A stretch of 64,000 bases of DNA, taken from Leptothermofonsia sp049200465 (lineage in GTDB: Bacteria; Cyanobacteriota; Cyanobacteriia; Leptolyngbyales; Leptolyngbyaceae). The position numbers and the translations under genes are program-made. The stretch spans positions 62,001 through 126,000 of the forward strand of contig NZ_CP120836.1 in assembly GCF_049200465.1 (NCBI RefSeq), in the 5' to 3' direction. Under the pieces are notes generated by a model that saw only the letters and a program-made list of their open reading frames with translations, had not been told where the DNA came from and searched no databases. Positions 26,283-35,666 of the stretch are shown piece by piece (the first letter of the stretch is position 1; each line of letters starts with the position of its first letter).

Positions 26283-26483
26283 TGTATTGTGCTATGGCCA
26301 GGTTGGGTGAAGGGGAAGTGAGGGGGGAGGGCTACTCCTCACTCCTCACCTCTTCTAACAACCAGCAACTTCTCTTAGACTTACGGCCGGGCGTTTTCAG
26401 GATAGCGCTTGTGTTCTTACCATAGATAAGGGGTTACGACGGGGTAACCTTATTTGTGAAACAGCACTACGAGGCGATCGCAA

Positions 26484-27269
26484 TTGGACGAGAATTATCA
26501 AACTTACCTTAATCGAGCCATGCGTCTAATCTTGCCAGAGACGTATCGGTCTCAGGTGCAGCTTATTCAAGAGTCGCCCAAGTTTCGACCGCATGCAGAA
26601 AAGGGCCGGGAAGCGGTTCCTTTTCCGGGGTATACGATTGTTACGCCTCCTGGCAGCGAAGACCTCAAAAATACTGCTTTATACGATCGAATGAAGCATT
26701 GTCAGCAACAGCTTTTGCAGCAATTGGGATCCAGGCTATTCGCCCCGGTGCCACCAGAGAGTTTTCACCTGACACTGGCTGATTTAATTTGGGACAGTGC
26801 CTATCTGGCGGCCAGCGAAGAGAATCCCAATTTTGAAACTGAGCTTCAGCAGTGTATCGCTCAGATTTTTGAGCAGTGCCAGTCGATCGCCGAAGACAAA
26901 TCGATTGAGTTCCACGCGATTGGGCTGATGGTGATGACGCGCGCGATCGCGGTGTGCCTCGCCCCCGTAGACGAGTATTCCTATGAACGGATTCTGAAAT
27001 TCCGCCGTGCCATTTACCAGAATCGCAACCTGATTGGGTTGGGCATTGAGCAGCAGTATTATTTCACTCCTCATATCACTCTGGGCTACTTTGGGACGAT
27101 TCCCCCTGCCGAGGATTTGACTGTGTTAGGCGATCGCATGACTGAAACCAATCAGCAGTGGAATGATAGTAACTCCCAGGAATTTTGGGTGTACCGGGCA
27201 GAACTCCGCAAATTCGACGACATGACCGAATACTACCGAAAACCTGATTGGCCCATCTTTGAGTTTTAA
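26484..27269 (+). CDS. DUF1868 / 2H-phosphoesterase-like protein
   Basis: A 261-residue protein with the two HxTL motifs of the 2H superfamily: FHLTLADLI (about residues 93-101) and PHITLGYFG (about 195-203). The family fold hydrolyses cyclic phosphates or RNA 2',3'-ends, but the substrate of this group is unknown. The start is probably the TTG at 26484, with GAGG ten bases upstream; the ATG at 26520 is the alternative. It is divergent from holA. Confidence 0.78.
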   Translation: MDENYQTYLNRAMRLILPETYRSQVQLIQESPKFRPHAEKGREAVPFPGYTIVTPPGSEDLKNTALYDRMKHCQQQLLQQLGSRLFAPVPPESFHLTLADLIWDSAYLAASEENPNFETELQQCIAQIFEQCQSIAEDKSIEFHAIGLMVMTRAIAVCLAPVDEYSYERILKFRRAIYQNRNLIGLGIEQQYYFTPHITLGYFGTIPPAEDLTVLGDRMTETNQQWNDSNSQEFWVYRAELRKFDDMTEYYRKPDWPIFEF

Positions 27270-27364
27270 GTGATGGATTGCCCTCGCTAACCCTGACTCT
27301 GCTACCGTTATACGAGCAGCCAGCCCCTGGGTTAGGATTGGAAGGCCACTGTATGCTGGAATGG

Positions 27365-27478
27365 TATAGCTGTCGCCAGGTTGCTTAAGACATTGGTTTT
27401 AAGGGGGTGTGGGGGCTGCGCCTCCAGCCAGGGGTTCCACCCCTGCACCCCGTCCTAAGTCTGGTGGCTATCGCTATA
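27365..27478. repeat. repeat A, full copy 4
   Basis: From TATAGCTGTCGCCAGGTTGC to TCTGGTGGCTATCGCTATA. It ends 36 bp before the cyclophilin start, so it lies within or just upstream of that gene's leader. Confidence 0.85.
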
Positions 27479-27514
27479 AAAATATCCGTTTCAGCGATCG
27501 CCAAAGGAGAAACT

Positions 27515-27955
27515 ATGACCCGCGCCATTATGGAAACCACCAAGGGAACAATTCACCTGGAACTGTTTGACCAGGACGCGCCCAACACCGTCAAAAACTT
27601 TGTCGATTTGTCCCAAAAAGGCTTCTACGATGGTCTTGCGTTCCACCGCGTGATTTCGAATTTTATGATTCAGGGTGGTTGCCCCAATACTCGTGAAGGA
27701 GCCAGAGGAATGCCCGGAACAGGTGGTCCTGGCTACACGATTAAATGCGAAATTAATCGCAATAAGCATCTTGCAGGCTCACTCTCAATGGCTCATCGGG
27801 GGCGAGACACTGGTGGTAGCCAATTCTTTATCTGCCATTCGCCCCAACCGCATTTAGACGACGTTCATACAGTCTTTGGTCAAACTCAAGACATGGATGT
27901 GGTCAATTCAATCCGCCAGGGGGATCGAATTCTTTCAGTGAAGATTGAGGAGTAG
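27515..27955 (+). CDS. cyclophilin-type peptidyl-prolyl cis-trans isomerase (cytoplasmic)
   Basis: 146 residues from the ATG at 27515, which has AGGAGA four bases upstream; the open frame back to 27407 is read-through of repeat A. It has the cyclophilin core FHRVISNFMIQGGCP, the substrate loop SLSMAHRGRDTGGSQFFIC (Q and F catalytic-site residues present) and VFGQTQDMDVVNSI. No signal peptide, so it is a cytoplasmic folding catalyst of the PpiB type. Confidence 0.95.
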   Translation: MTRAIMETTKGTIHLELFDQDAPNTVKNFVDLSQKGFYDGLAFHRVISNFMIQGGCPNTREGARGMPGTGGPGYTIKCEINRNKHLAGSLSMAHRGRDTGGSQFFICHSPQPHLDDVHTVFGQTQDMDVVNSIRQGDRILSVKIEE

Positions 27956-27974
27956 CGATTTCATACCCTCACAC

Positions 27975-29327
27975 CTACCACCTACCGCCTGCAATGGATG
28001 TCTGATAGTTGCCACGGGCATCCTGTTCTATCTGGAGGAGGGAGCCTTTTCCAGTAATTAAACGGGCACCCCGATTGCGGGTGAAATAGTTCCAACCCCA
28101 CTGGAGCAGCACAATCAGTTTATTGTCAAATTCAATCAGGTAGTAAATGTGGACAAAGACCCAGGTGAACCAGGCGATCGCTCCTGTCAGCTTGACAAAC
28201 CCCAGATCAACTACCGCAGAGTTTTGTCCAATCACGGCTAAACTACCCGTATCTTTGTAGATGAACTGAGGTAGCGTTTCACCCTGGAGGCGTTTTTTAA
28301 TGAATTTGGCAATGTATTCTCCCTCCTGGACAGCTACGGGTGCCACACCAGGCAATGGCTTATCACCCTGATGGGCAAAGTGTGCCAGGTCACCAATCAC
28401 AAAGATATTGGGATAACCGGGAATACTCAGGTCTGGTTCGACAATGACCCGCCCAACCCGGTCCAGGCTCACTCCTGTGCGCTCTGCCAGGACTTTACCC
28501 ATCGCAGATGCCTTAACACCCGCTGCCCAGAGGGTCGTTTTGGCAGCTATTTGCTCAACCTGTCCATTCCTCTTGTAGATGACAACACTATCAGAAATAT
28601 CGGTGACCATTGATTGAGTTTGAACAGTCACACCCAATCGGTTGAGGGAGGCTTCCGCTTCGGCTGAAAGTTCGGGTGGGTAGGGTGGTAGGATGCGATC
28701 CAGCCCTTCCAATAAAAGAATACGGGTTTCTGAAGTGTTAATGTTGCGGAAATCCTGTTTGAGGGTGTTGAAGGCGAGTTCAGCGATCGCCCCAGCCAGC
28801 TCTACCCCTGTCGGGCCACCCCCCACAATTACAAAGGTCAACCAGGCTTGCCGTTTTTCAGGGTCCGGTTCTTTTTCTGCGGCCTCAAAAGCCATAAAGA
28901 TGCGGCGGCGCATTTCCAGCGCATCTTCTACGGTCTTCAAACCTGGTGCGGTGGTTTTCCACTGCTCATTGCCAAAGTAGTGGTGGCTCACGCCAGTCGC
29001 AATTACCAGCGAATCGTAGGGAATTTCTTGACCGGGCAAAATCACCTTTTGCGTCTGTGGGTTAAGGTCAATCACCTCATCCATTAAGACCTGAATGTTT
29101 TTGTAACGGCTGAGAATCCCTCGTAATGGAGAAGAAATATCTGCCGGGGAGAGAGTTCCCGTTGCCACCTGGTAAAGGAGGGGCTGAAACAGATGAAAGT
29201 TTCGCCTGTCAATTAGCGTTACCTCTACCTGAGCCTGTCCCAAGGATTTAGTAGCGTATAATCCGCCAAAGCCTCCTCCCACAATCACAACCCGGTGGAG
29301 CGATCGCGTTTCATTTCTGTCTACCAT
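27975..29327 (-). CDS. type II NAD(P)H dehydrogenase (NDH-2-like)
   Basis: A 450-residue FAD-dependent oxidoreductase. The N-terminal FAD-binding motif is VVIVGGGFGGLYATKSLG (residues 13-30), the NAD-binding motif FVIVGGGPTGVELAGAIAEL (about 165-184), and a second flavin contact follows in NIFVIGDLAHF. The C-terminal segment FTWVFVHIYYLIEFDNKLIV is the amphipathic or hydrophobic membrane contact typical of NDH-2. It transfers electrons from NAD(P)H to quinone at the membrane, and in cyanobacteria it may act mainly as a redox sensor. Single gene. Confidence 0.93.
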   Translation of the reverse strand: MVDRNETRSLHRVVIVGGGFGGLYATKSLGQAQVEVTLIDRRNFHLFQPLLYQVATGTLSPADISSPLRGILSRYKNIQVLMDEVIDLNPQTQKVILPGQEIPYDSLVIATGVSHHYFGNEQWKTTAPGLKTVEDALEMRRRIFMAFEAAEKEPDPEKRQAWLTFVIVGGGPTGVELAGAIAELAFNTLKQDFRNINTSETRILLLEGLDRILPPYPPELSAEAEASLNRLGVTVQTQSMVTDISDSVVIYKRNGQVEQIAAKTTLWAAGVKASAMGKVLAERTGVSLDRVGRVIVEPDLSIPGYPNIFVIGDLAHFAHQGDKPLPGVAPVAVQEGEYIAKFIKKRLQGETLPQFIYKDTGSLAVIGQNSAVVDLGFVKLTGAIAWFTWVFVHIYYLIEFDNKLIVLLQWGWNYFTRNRGARLITGKGSLLQIEQDARGNYQTSIAGGRW

Positions 29328-29654
29328 GGCTCCCCCCCTCAGTATGGTAGTGTTTCTGCATTCTAGACATTCCGATAAGTGTCTCTCCTCCCCCTAATGA
29401 CAGCTAGCAACCTCAACTCTTACCATTGGCTGACCTGGAGAGTAGAAGCCAGAAGCCAGGAGCCAGAATTCAGGATTTTTTCCTCTCCTGAGTTATGGCT
29501 CGTGCCCCCTTTTACATTCATGGCGCTGTACACCGTTCATTGTTACCAGTTCATTGGTCATAGTCAGCCAGCCATCGTCCGGAGTTTTTGGGAAGGGTTT
29601 AGCTCCTGTTGATAAAAGCCTAGAGGGTGTTCGCTGATCCCCGTGTAGCAAGTG
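29328..29654. other. 327-bp intergenic region, nothing recognised
   Basis: It lies between NDH-2 and the GGDEF protein, both on the minus strand. It holds a short purine-rich stretch (29436-29470) and no repeat of the A-G families. NDH-2's promoter should lie within it. Confidence 0.4.
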
Positions 29655-31832
29655 TTACGGAGCGGCAAACTGATAACGGTTCTTTCCCAATTGTTTAGCA
29701 CGGTACATGGCATTATCTGCACTTTTCACCAGAGTTTCTACATCCTTGCCATCTTGAGGGAAAAGGCTAATCCCAACACTGGTCGTTACAAAGGTTGTGT
29801 GATCTTCAATCTCAAAAGGTTGGGAAAGAGTTGTCAGAATTTTCTCAGCGACTCGTCCTGCATCCCGTTTACTGGGAATGGCTGGCAGGATCACTGTAAA
29901 CTCATCGCCTCCCAGTCGTGAAACGGTGTCACTGCCACGCAGGCACTCGGTCAGGCGACAGGCAACTGCTTTCAGTAGTAAATCTCCAATGTCGTGACCC
30001 TGGGTGTCGTTGATTAGTTTGAACCCATCCAGATCCAGAAACAAAAGAGCAACCTGTTGTGCATTTTCATTGGCCCATGTTAGAGCCTGGCTGAGGTGTT
30101 CGTGGAACAGTTTACGGTTGGGTAAGCCGGTAAGGGGGTCATGATTTGCCAGATGGCGAAGTTGGCTGGCGGATTGGGCTAACTCAGCATTAGAGCGAAC
30201 GAGTTCGGCAGCAGTGCGTTTCAGTTCCTCCTCCATGCGCTTGCGCTCGGTGATGTCTCGAATCACCCCTACTAGAAACAAGTTGCCAGCCGCGTCTTTA
30301 TGGAGCGATCGCTTAGTGGCGATGTGGTGAGTTCTACCGTCTTTGTCAGTAAATTCTTCTTCGTTTTCGTATTCCTGGTCATTATCAAAGATGTGCTGAT
30401 CTTGCTGGCGAAACACCTCCGCTTCGTGGGCTGGAAATACATCATAGTCAGATTTGTTCAATAGCTCTTCCAGGGGGCGACCCAGGAATTTGCAGTAAGC
30501 CTGGTTGAGGACAATCCAGCGGTGCTGACGGTCTTTGACGAAAATTGGATCTGGGATGGTGTTGATGATACTATTTAAGAATTCTTTGGAACGTTTGAAT
30601 TCCTCCTCCAGATGGGCCAGGTAAGCCAGAATAACGACGGCAGATCCAAACATTGCCATCAACGAGGGCACCAGTGGCAACCACCAGCCTGCTAAAAACG
30701 TCAGGTAGCAAAGGGTAATCAGCATTCCCCCTGCCAAAATTACGGCTGGGGCAGATTTATAGGGCGATCGCAACCGCCAGACAATTTCTGCCCCCAGCCA
30801 TGACCAGACTAGAATCCACAACCACTCCAGCGGATCTGTCCAGACATTGATCAACCCTCGCCCATCCAGGGCTGCACTGATCATCTGGCTGACAAAATTT
30901 GCCTGAAGTTCAACCCCGGAGATGGGTTGGGGCGGCTTACCTGGCTGGTGGCTGTAAGAGGTATGAAAGAAATCTTTTAAGCTAATGGCGGTAGAACCAA
31001 TTATCACCACGCGATCGCGCAAAACTTCAGGATGAACCTGCCCTTCTATCACCGCTGCCATTGACACAATAGGGACGGCATGGGTGGGCCTTCGTAAATT
31101 GCTGAGAACCTGGTAACCGCCATCATCCGCCTGGACGTAGGCACCATCATTTGCTTCAAACCGGCGAAAAACTGTATTTCCTAACTGTAAGTAGTCGGGA
31201 TTGTCAGCAGACGGTTGGGGGGTAATGCCTTCCGCTTTGAGATACTTCAGTGCCAATTTGAGAATCAGGCTTTCGTGGTCTTTGCCATCGTCCAACGTCC
31301 AATAAAGTAACCCACGCCGTACTTTACCATCGCCATCAAATACTAGGTTGTTGAAGCCGACCTGGTTGCGATCGCCCAAAACAGGAGGGGCGGGGACGCC
31401 TGCACTGGCTTTATCCTTAATTTGCTCAATGCCAATCAAATTTGGCATGTTGCGGTAAACTTCCAGCAGCTTTGCATGACCCGGTTCGACGGGAAGATCC
31501 CGATAAATATCCAGGCCAACAACACGGGGCTGATATGACTGAATCTTTTGTAGAAGTTCGGCCAGCATCGTGTCAGGCAGGGGCCATTGCTTGGCCTTTT
31601 GCAAATCGGTTTCGTTAATGCCAACCACCACGACCCGTTCATCAATAGGTTCTGGCGATCGCAGGCAAAAAAACTGATCCAGAGCCGTCCACTCCCATGC
31701 TTGCAACACTCCAGTAGATCGCAGCAAAATCACACAACCGGCAACGCTTGAAGCTGTGAGTAGAACCCGTCCCCCTCCTGCCAATGCCTTTTTTAGCACA
31801 GCCCAAATTTTTCGGTCTTTGCCTGAATGCAT
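29655..31832 (-). CDS. CHASE2-PAS-GGDEF diguanylate cyclase
   Basis: 725 residues from the ATG at 31832 (an in-frame TTG lies at 31862). The order is: an N-terminal membrane helix; a periplasmic CHASE2 domain (PEPIDERVVVVGINETDL, VVGLDIYRDLP, VVIIGSTAISLKDFFHTSYS); three helices; a PAS/PAC region (SKEFLNSIINTIPDPIFVKD); a short coiled coil; and a GGDEF domain with the intact RLGGDEF active site. RGSD precedes GGDEF by five residues, a canonical inhibitory I-site. It should make cyclic di-GMP in response to an external signal. No EAL domain. Confidence 0.95.
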   Translation of the reverse strand: MHSGKDRKIWAVLKKALAGGGRVLLTASSVAGCVILLRSTGVLQAWEWTALDQFFCLRSPEPIDERVVVVGINETDLQKAKQWPLPDTMLAELLQKIQSYQPRVVGLDIYRDLPVEPGHAKLLEVYRNMPNLIGIEQIKDKASAGVPAPPVLGDRNQVGFNNLVFDGDGKVRRGLLYWTLDDGKDHESLILKLALKYLKAEGITPQPSADNPDYLQLGNTVFRRFEANDGAYVQADDGGYQVLSNLRRPTHAVPIVSMAAVIEGQVHPEVLRDRVVIIGSTAISLKDFFHTSYSHQPGKPPQPISGVELQANFVSQMISAALDGRGLINVWTDPLEWLWILVWSWLGAEIVWRLRSPYKSAPAVILAGGMLITLCYLTFLAGWWLPLVPSLMAMFGSAVVILAYLAHLEEEFKRSKEFLNSIINTIPDPIFVKDRQHRWIVLNQAYCKFLGRPLEELLNKSDYDVFPAHEAEVFRQQDQHIFDNDQEYENEEEFTDKDGRTHHIATKRSLHKDAAGNLFLVGVIRDITERKRMEEELKRTAAELVRSNAELAQSASQLRHLANHDPLTGLPNRKLFHEHLSQALTWANENAQQVALLFLDLDGFKLINDTQGHDIGDLLLKAVACRLTECLRGSDTVSRLGGDEFTVILPAIPSKRDAGRVAEKILTTLSQPFEIEDHTTFVTTSVGISLFPQDGKDVETLVKSADNAMYRAKQLGKNRYQFAAP

Positions 31833-32076
31833 TGTGACGATTACCCAGAAACTTTCCTGCAAACGACATGCACCAGAATTAGATTTCCCAGTAATTACTG
31901 AAACAATAACGTCCAGAAGCGGTACATCAGGAGCGGAAGGGCTACAAGCAGCCTAACAATCTCTCCTATGATTTGGAGCATCCCAAAGGAGAGGAAGGAT
32001 TTGCGGTATGGATCGGGAGAGTATCTATGGGGATTGTTGTAAATTATGGCTAAACAGCCACAAGCAACCCTATTTG

Positions 32077-32736
32077 ATGCCTCTTTTTACCCACCCTATC
32101 CTGCAACAGAGCTTCGCAATAATCGATCGCGAGATCGGAGAACACTCCTTTACACCTGATGAGTATGCCGTTGTACGGCGAGTCATTCACAGTACCGCAG
32201 ACTTTGAGTTTAAGGATCTAGTCCGGTTCAGTCCAGGAGCGATTGAGAACGCGATCGCCGCTCTCCAGCAGCAAATTCCCATTGTGACTGATGTCAGTAT
32301 GGTTAAACAGGGAGTTGCCACGATGGTTACCCAGACCTTTGGCAATCCCCTCCTGAGCGCAGTGGATCAGGTGGCTGAAGCCCTTCCCGGCAAAACTCGC
32401 ACCGAAACCGGAATGCTCCAGTGCTTCAAGGAGTTTCCGGAGGCCATTTATGTGATCGGCAACGCACCCACAGCTCTACTGGCCCTCTGCGCCTGCCTGC
32501 CCACTCTACGCCAGCCCGCTTTAATCATTGGTGCCCCCGTCGGTTTCATTTCCGTCCTCGAGTCCAAAGCCGCCCTTGCCCAAACCCCTGTCCCCCAGAT
32601 CCGAGTCGATGGACGCAAAGGAGGCTCACCCGTGGCAGCAGCTATTTTGAATGCTCTGCTGGTTTTAGCCTGGGAAAGGGAGGGGAGGAAGAAGGAGGCA
32701 GGAGGCAGGAGGCAGGGACTAGGGAGTGGGGACTAG
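32077..32736 (+). CDS. cobH: precorrin-8X methylmutase
   Basis: 219 residues from the ATG at 32077 (MPLFTHPILQQSF). Conserved CbiC/CobH features are the catalytic-His segment RVIHSTADFEF, VTDVSMVKQGV, AIYVIGNAPTAL and IGAPVGFISVLESK. It moves the C11 methyl group to C12, forming hydrogenobyrinic acid (or the cobalt form) in B12 synthesis, as a later step after CobL. The last 20 or so residues (WEREGRKKEAGGRRQGLGSG) are encoded by purine-rich low-complexity DNA and look like a non-homologous tail. Confidence 0.94.
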   Translation: MPLFTHPILQQSFAIIDREIGEHSFTPDEYAVVRRVIHSTADFEFKDLVRFSPGAIENAIAALQQQIPIVTDVSMVKQGVATMVTQTFGNPLLSAVDQVAEALPGKTRTETGMLQCFKEFPEAIYVIGNAPTALLALCACLPTLRQPALIIGAPVGFISVLESKAALAQTPVPQIRVDGRKGGSPVAAAILNALLVLAWEREGRKKEAGGRRQGLGSGD

Positions 32737-32825
32737 GGGGTGTTCTAGAAACGGGGCTCTGACTCCTTGAAACCCTGATTCCCTCGACCCCCTTTCCAGG
32801 ATTGCCACAAAAAATTGACAAACCC
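32736..32825 (-). repeat. dispersed repeat G, copy 2
   Basis: Inverted relative to 2540-2630, with the same blocks in reverse order (GGGGGTGTTCTAGAAACGGG, CCTTGAAACCCTGATTCCCT, CCAGGATTGCCACAAAAAA). It starts immediately at the end of cobH. Confidence 0.75.
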
Positions 32826-32993
32826 ACCCATCCACCCATCCACCCCATCACCCCGTTACCCATCCACCTGTCTCTACTTCACCGAAACTCCATCAAATTG
32901 ATGGCGCGTCACTGGAACTTATCGCCTCTAAAATAATTCAAAGCGTTTAGAAGAAACTCGTTAGTGCTAATTGTGTTCGGTATGCGCCCAACC

Positions 32994-33500
32994 ATGATGA
33001 AAACTCTGAATCGTTCTGTAAGAACTGTTTCCGCAAATAGGCAGAGGTTAATCACTTTGCCAGTTCGTTTTACACTTTCGCGGATTGGTATTGTGAGTGT
33101 GCTTTCTGCTGCCAGCTTAATGTTTGGAGTAACTCCTCACATCGCTCAACGTCCGGTTGATCTGTTTTCTGGCTCCGCGGCTTATGCTCAGGGTGATCCT
33201 GCGATTACAAGCTATGCCAATGCGGCCTATCAAATTGAGCGTTTGCGCCAGAAGAAGTTCAGGGAAGCTAAGAATGAATTAGGCGGCAATGTACCCACGA
33301 ATGTATGTCAGCAGCCAACGATTCCTGCTTCGGTTCGTAGCATCTGCGATGAGTTTATGAAGGAGTCTTCTGACATCATTAAAAGCAATGGTTTGTCGAT
33401 CACCCAGTTCAATGAGATTACTCGCCGTAAGGACAGCGATCCGGCCCTGCAACAGCAGATTGACAACGAGTTACTGCGGATTCAGAAAAAGACCCCTTAG
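32994..33500 (+). CDS. exported DUF4168-like protein
   Basis: About 168 residues from the ATG at 32994; in-frame GTG 32964 and ATG 32982 are alternatives, and none has a clear ribosome site. A basic N-terminus is followed by a hydrophobic signal segment and an AYAQGDP cleavage-like site. The C-terminal half ends in SITQFNEITRRKDSDPALQQ, the pattern I associate with DUF4168. It is probably periplasmic; function unknown. Confidence 0.7.
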   Translation: MMKTLNRSVRTVSANRQRLITLPVRFTLSRIGIVSVLSAASLMFGVTPHIAQRPVDLFSGSAAYAQGDPAITSYANAAYQIERLRQKKFREAKNELGGNVPTNVCQQPTIPASVRSICDEFMKESSDIIKSNGLSITQFNEITRRKDSDPALQQQIDNELLRIQKKTP

Positions 33501-33689
33501 CGATCGCTTTCAGATATCAAGATCCTGCAGCCATAGATTGGAGTCAGTCTTCGGCACCATTCATTCTATGGTTGCTGGTATCGAATCCCTGGAAAAAGTG
33601 TTTGTTGATACCTAATGAACCTCCATGATTCTGTAAACCCTGATTATGGCAGCTCCAAATAAGTGGAATGCAGTTAGCAGGAGATTTGC

Positions 33690-33960
33690 ATGAGTGGACT
33701 TGGTGGTTTAAATAAATCCCCCGATGGGGTCGTTTTGGGTCTGGTGCAGTTGCAGTTACCTAATGTTGCGACTCCCGACGATGTAATAGCTCAGACTCAA
33801 AAAATTTGCACCTGTAGTGAACGGCGCTTACCGCCTTCCCTGGGAAGAGAAACTGGTGCATACAGATGGAACCTCCTGTGGCTTTCCTGCGCCCACCCTA
33901 TTGTATCAAGGTGTGCCGCTAGCAGAAATGGCAGCTAAGGACAGTTGTTGGCGTTGCTGA
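33690..33960 (+). pseudogene. formamidase/aliphatic-amidase-like fragment
   Basis: The first 40 residues (MSGLGGLNKSPDGVVLGLVQ, then LQLPNVATPDDVIAQTQKIC) resemble the N-terminus of nitrilase-fold formamidases, and AGGAG precedes the ATG. The catalytic region is absent. From 33817 a different frame (+1) reads VNGAYRLPWEEKLVHTDGTS, then CGFPAPTLLYQGVPLAEMAA KD, ending in repeat B. This suggests an internal deletion that removed most of the gene. I do not recognise the second part. Family call for the first part is moderately sure. Confidence 0.6.
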
Positions 33961-34043
33961 AAAGCAGTATGAATCGAAACGAAGTTTCGAGCATACAGCA
34001 TCTATATTCATACCCGAAATTCATACCCGAATTCAGCAACGCC
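33950..34043. repeat. repeat B, copy 2
   Basis: It starts GGCGTTGCTGAAAAGCAGTA and ends ATTCAGCAACGCC, with CGAAACGAAGTTTCG in between. It carries a duplicated TTCATACCCGAA block near its right end. Confidence 0.8.
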
Positions 34044-34114
34044 CAGTTGTTAGTTGTTGAGTGTTAGTAGCGAGGGGTGAAGGGAAGTTTGTTCAAAAAG
34101 AATGGAGGTTTACT

Positions 34115-34795
34115 GTGGGCTGTTATGTAGACTCTGACCCCTATCCCTATCCTTACAATGGCGACTTGCGCCCGGAGAATACCGTTTTTCTGATTATTGA
34201 TATGCAGACGGATTTCTGTGGCAAGGGAGGGTATGTGGATCAGATGGGATATGACCTATCGCTTACGGCTGCACCCATTGCACCCATCAAAAAAGTGCTG
34301 TCAGTCATGCGAAAAAAGAGATTTCATGTTATGTATACCCGCGAGGGGCATCGCCCTGACCTGGCTGATCTGCCAGAAAACAAGCGGTGGCGATCGCGCC
34401 AGGTTGGGGCAGGCATCGGTGACCCCGGCCCCTGTGGCAAAATTTTGGTACGGGGAGAACCCGGTTGGGAAATTATTCCCGAACTTGCTCCCCTACCGGG
34501 TGAAGCAATTATTGATAAACCAGGTAAAGGCTCCTTTTATGCGACCGATCTAGATATGCTGCTGAAGCTAAGGGGAATTCAGAATATTATCCTGGCAGGG
34601 ATTACAACGGATGTTTGTGTCCACATCACCATGCGCGATGCCAACGATCGCGGCTACGAATGTCTCCTGCTTTCTGATTGCACCGGAGCCACCGACTATA
34701 ACAACCATCTGGCTGCCCTCAACATGGTGAAAATGCAGGGTGGCGTATTTGGAGCCGTGGCAGATTCCAACGCACTACTGGCGGCAACTAGCTAA
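34115..34795 (+). CDS. isochorismatase-fold cysteine hydrolase (biuret/ureidoacrylate-hydrolase-like)
   Basis: 226 residues from the GTG at 34115, which has GGAGG six bases upstream; the frame back to 34061 is untranslated. The catalytic triad of the family is visible: Asp in LIIDMQTDF, Lys in DKPGKGSF and Cys in ITTDVCVHITMRDAN. The sequence is closest in feel to biuret or ureidoacrylate amidohydrolases that release carbamate and ammonia from small amides. The neighbouring amidase fragment supports a past role in small-amide nitrogen use, but the exact substrate is inferred only. Confidence 0.83.
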   Translation: MGCYVDSDPYPYPYNGDLRPENTVFLIIDMQTDFCGKGGYVDQMGYDLSLTAAPIAPIKKVLSVMRKKRFHVMYTREGHRPDLADLPENKRWRSRQVGAGIGDPGPCGKILVRGEPGWEIIPELAPLPGEAIIDKPGKGSFYATDLDMLLKLRGIQNIILAGITTDVCVHITMRDANDRGYECLLLSDCTGATDYNNHLAALNMVKMQGGVFGAVADSNALLAATS

Positions 34796-34941
34796 CTTGA
34801 AAATAGAGGGTAGGAGGAGGAATAGGGAGAGATGGAGTGATGGAGTACTAAGTGTAAGAAGCAACCACCCCATCACCTATTCCCTATCCTCTCTTATCAC
34901 TCCAACTCCCCTTCACCTCTTATGTCTCCCTCCTTACTGCC

Positions 34942-35548
34942 ATGACGCGAACGACGACAAGCTCTAAATTCCTGACCTTTGAGGAATTTCTTGCCTATGA
35001 CGATGGCACAGAGACTCGTTATGAGCTGGAGGATGGAGAGTTAGTCGAGATGCCTCCAGAGAGCCCAGTTAATTAAATAATGACATCGCAAAACGATTGC
35101 TGTTTGAGTTAACAAAACATGTGCCGCTGGCACTCATTGCCTATAAAGACATTGAATTGAAATTGAGGTAATGGGTCGGCGGGCAAAGTGTCGTTTACCG
35201 GATTTGCTGGTTCATACAGAAGAGTCAAAGGCGGCCTTATCAGGAGCAACCCGTGCCACCATTACCCGCGATATGCCACCACCTGCTCTGGTGATCGAGG
35301 TGGTTTTACCTGGGGCTATCAATCGCTCCCGCGACTACCACCACAAGCATACCGAGTATGCAGCTAGAGGCATTACTGAGTACTGGATCGTTGACCCGGA
35401 GATGCAACAAATCACCGTTTGTAAGTGGAGCGATGGGCAGTACGAGGATACGGTAGTTGTAGCCGATCAACGGATTCCATCCGATGTCATTCCAGGATGG
35501 GAACTAACAATTAATCAAGTATTTGCCATGTATAGCAGTTCTAAATGA
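34942..35548 (+). pseudogene. Uma2-family (DUF820) endonuclease-fold gene, two frameshifts
   Basis: Three segments in three frames together make one Uma2 protein. They are MTRTTTSSKFLTFEEFLAYD onward to PESPVN (stop at 35074); NDIAKRLLFELTKHVPLALI AYKDIEL; and VMGRRAKCRLPDLLVHTEES to the end (VIEVVLPGA, EYWIVDPEMQQITV). Both joins are explained by 5-bp insertions that duplicate neighbouring sequence: TAAAT near 35074 and AAATT near 35161. Uma2 proteins are abundant in cyanobacteria and have a PD-(D/E)XK fold with poorly known function. Confidence 0.88.
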
Positions 35549-35617
35549 CTCGTGAAATAAAAAGGCTTTGTGAAGGGGGATTCCGCAGGAATCCTCCTTC
35601 ACAATCCAGATAGGAGC
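35531..35617. repeat. repeat E, copy 2
   Basis: It starts TATAGCAGTTCTAAATGACT and contains an imperfect 37-nt palindrome at 35568-35604 (TTGTGAAGG...CCTTCACAA). It overlaps the last codons of the Uma2 pseudogene, replacing its natural 3' end. Confidence 0.75.
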
Positions 35618-35666
35618 ACCATAGCAGGTAATATTAAATCCGGTAAATCCGGTTCAATGACGAAGA

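Noticed and set aside
31860..32077. Cobalamin riboswitch upstream of cobH
   Set aside because: The B12-box pattern was not found in the 200 bp before the gene.
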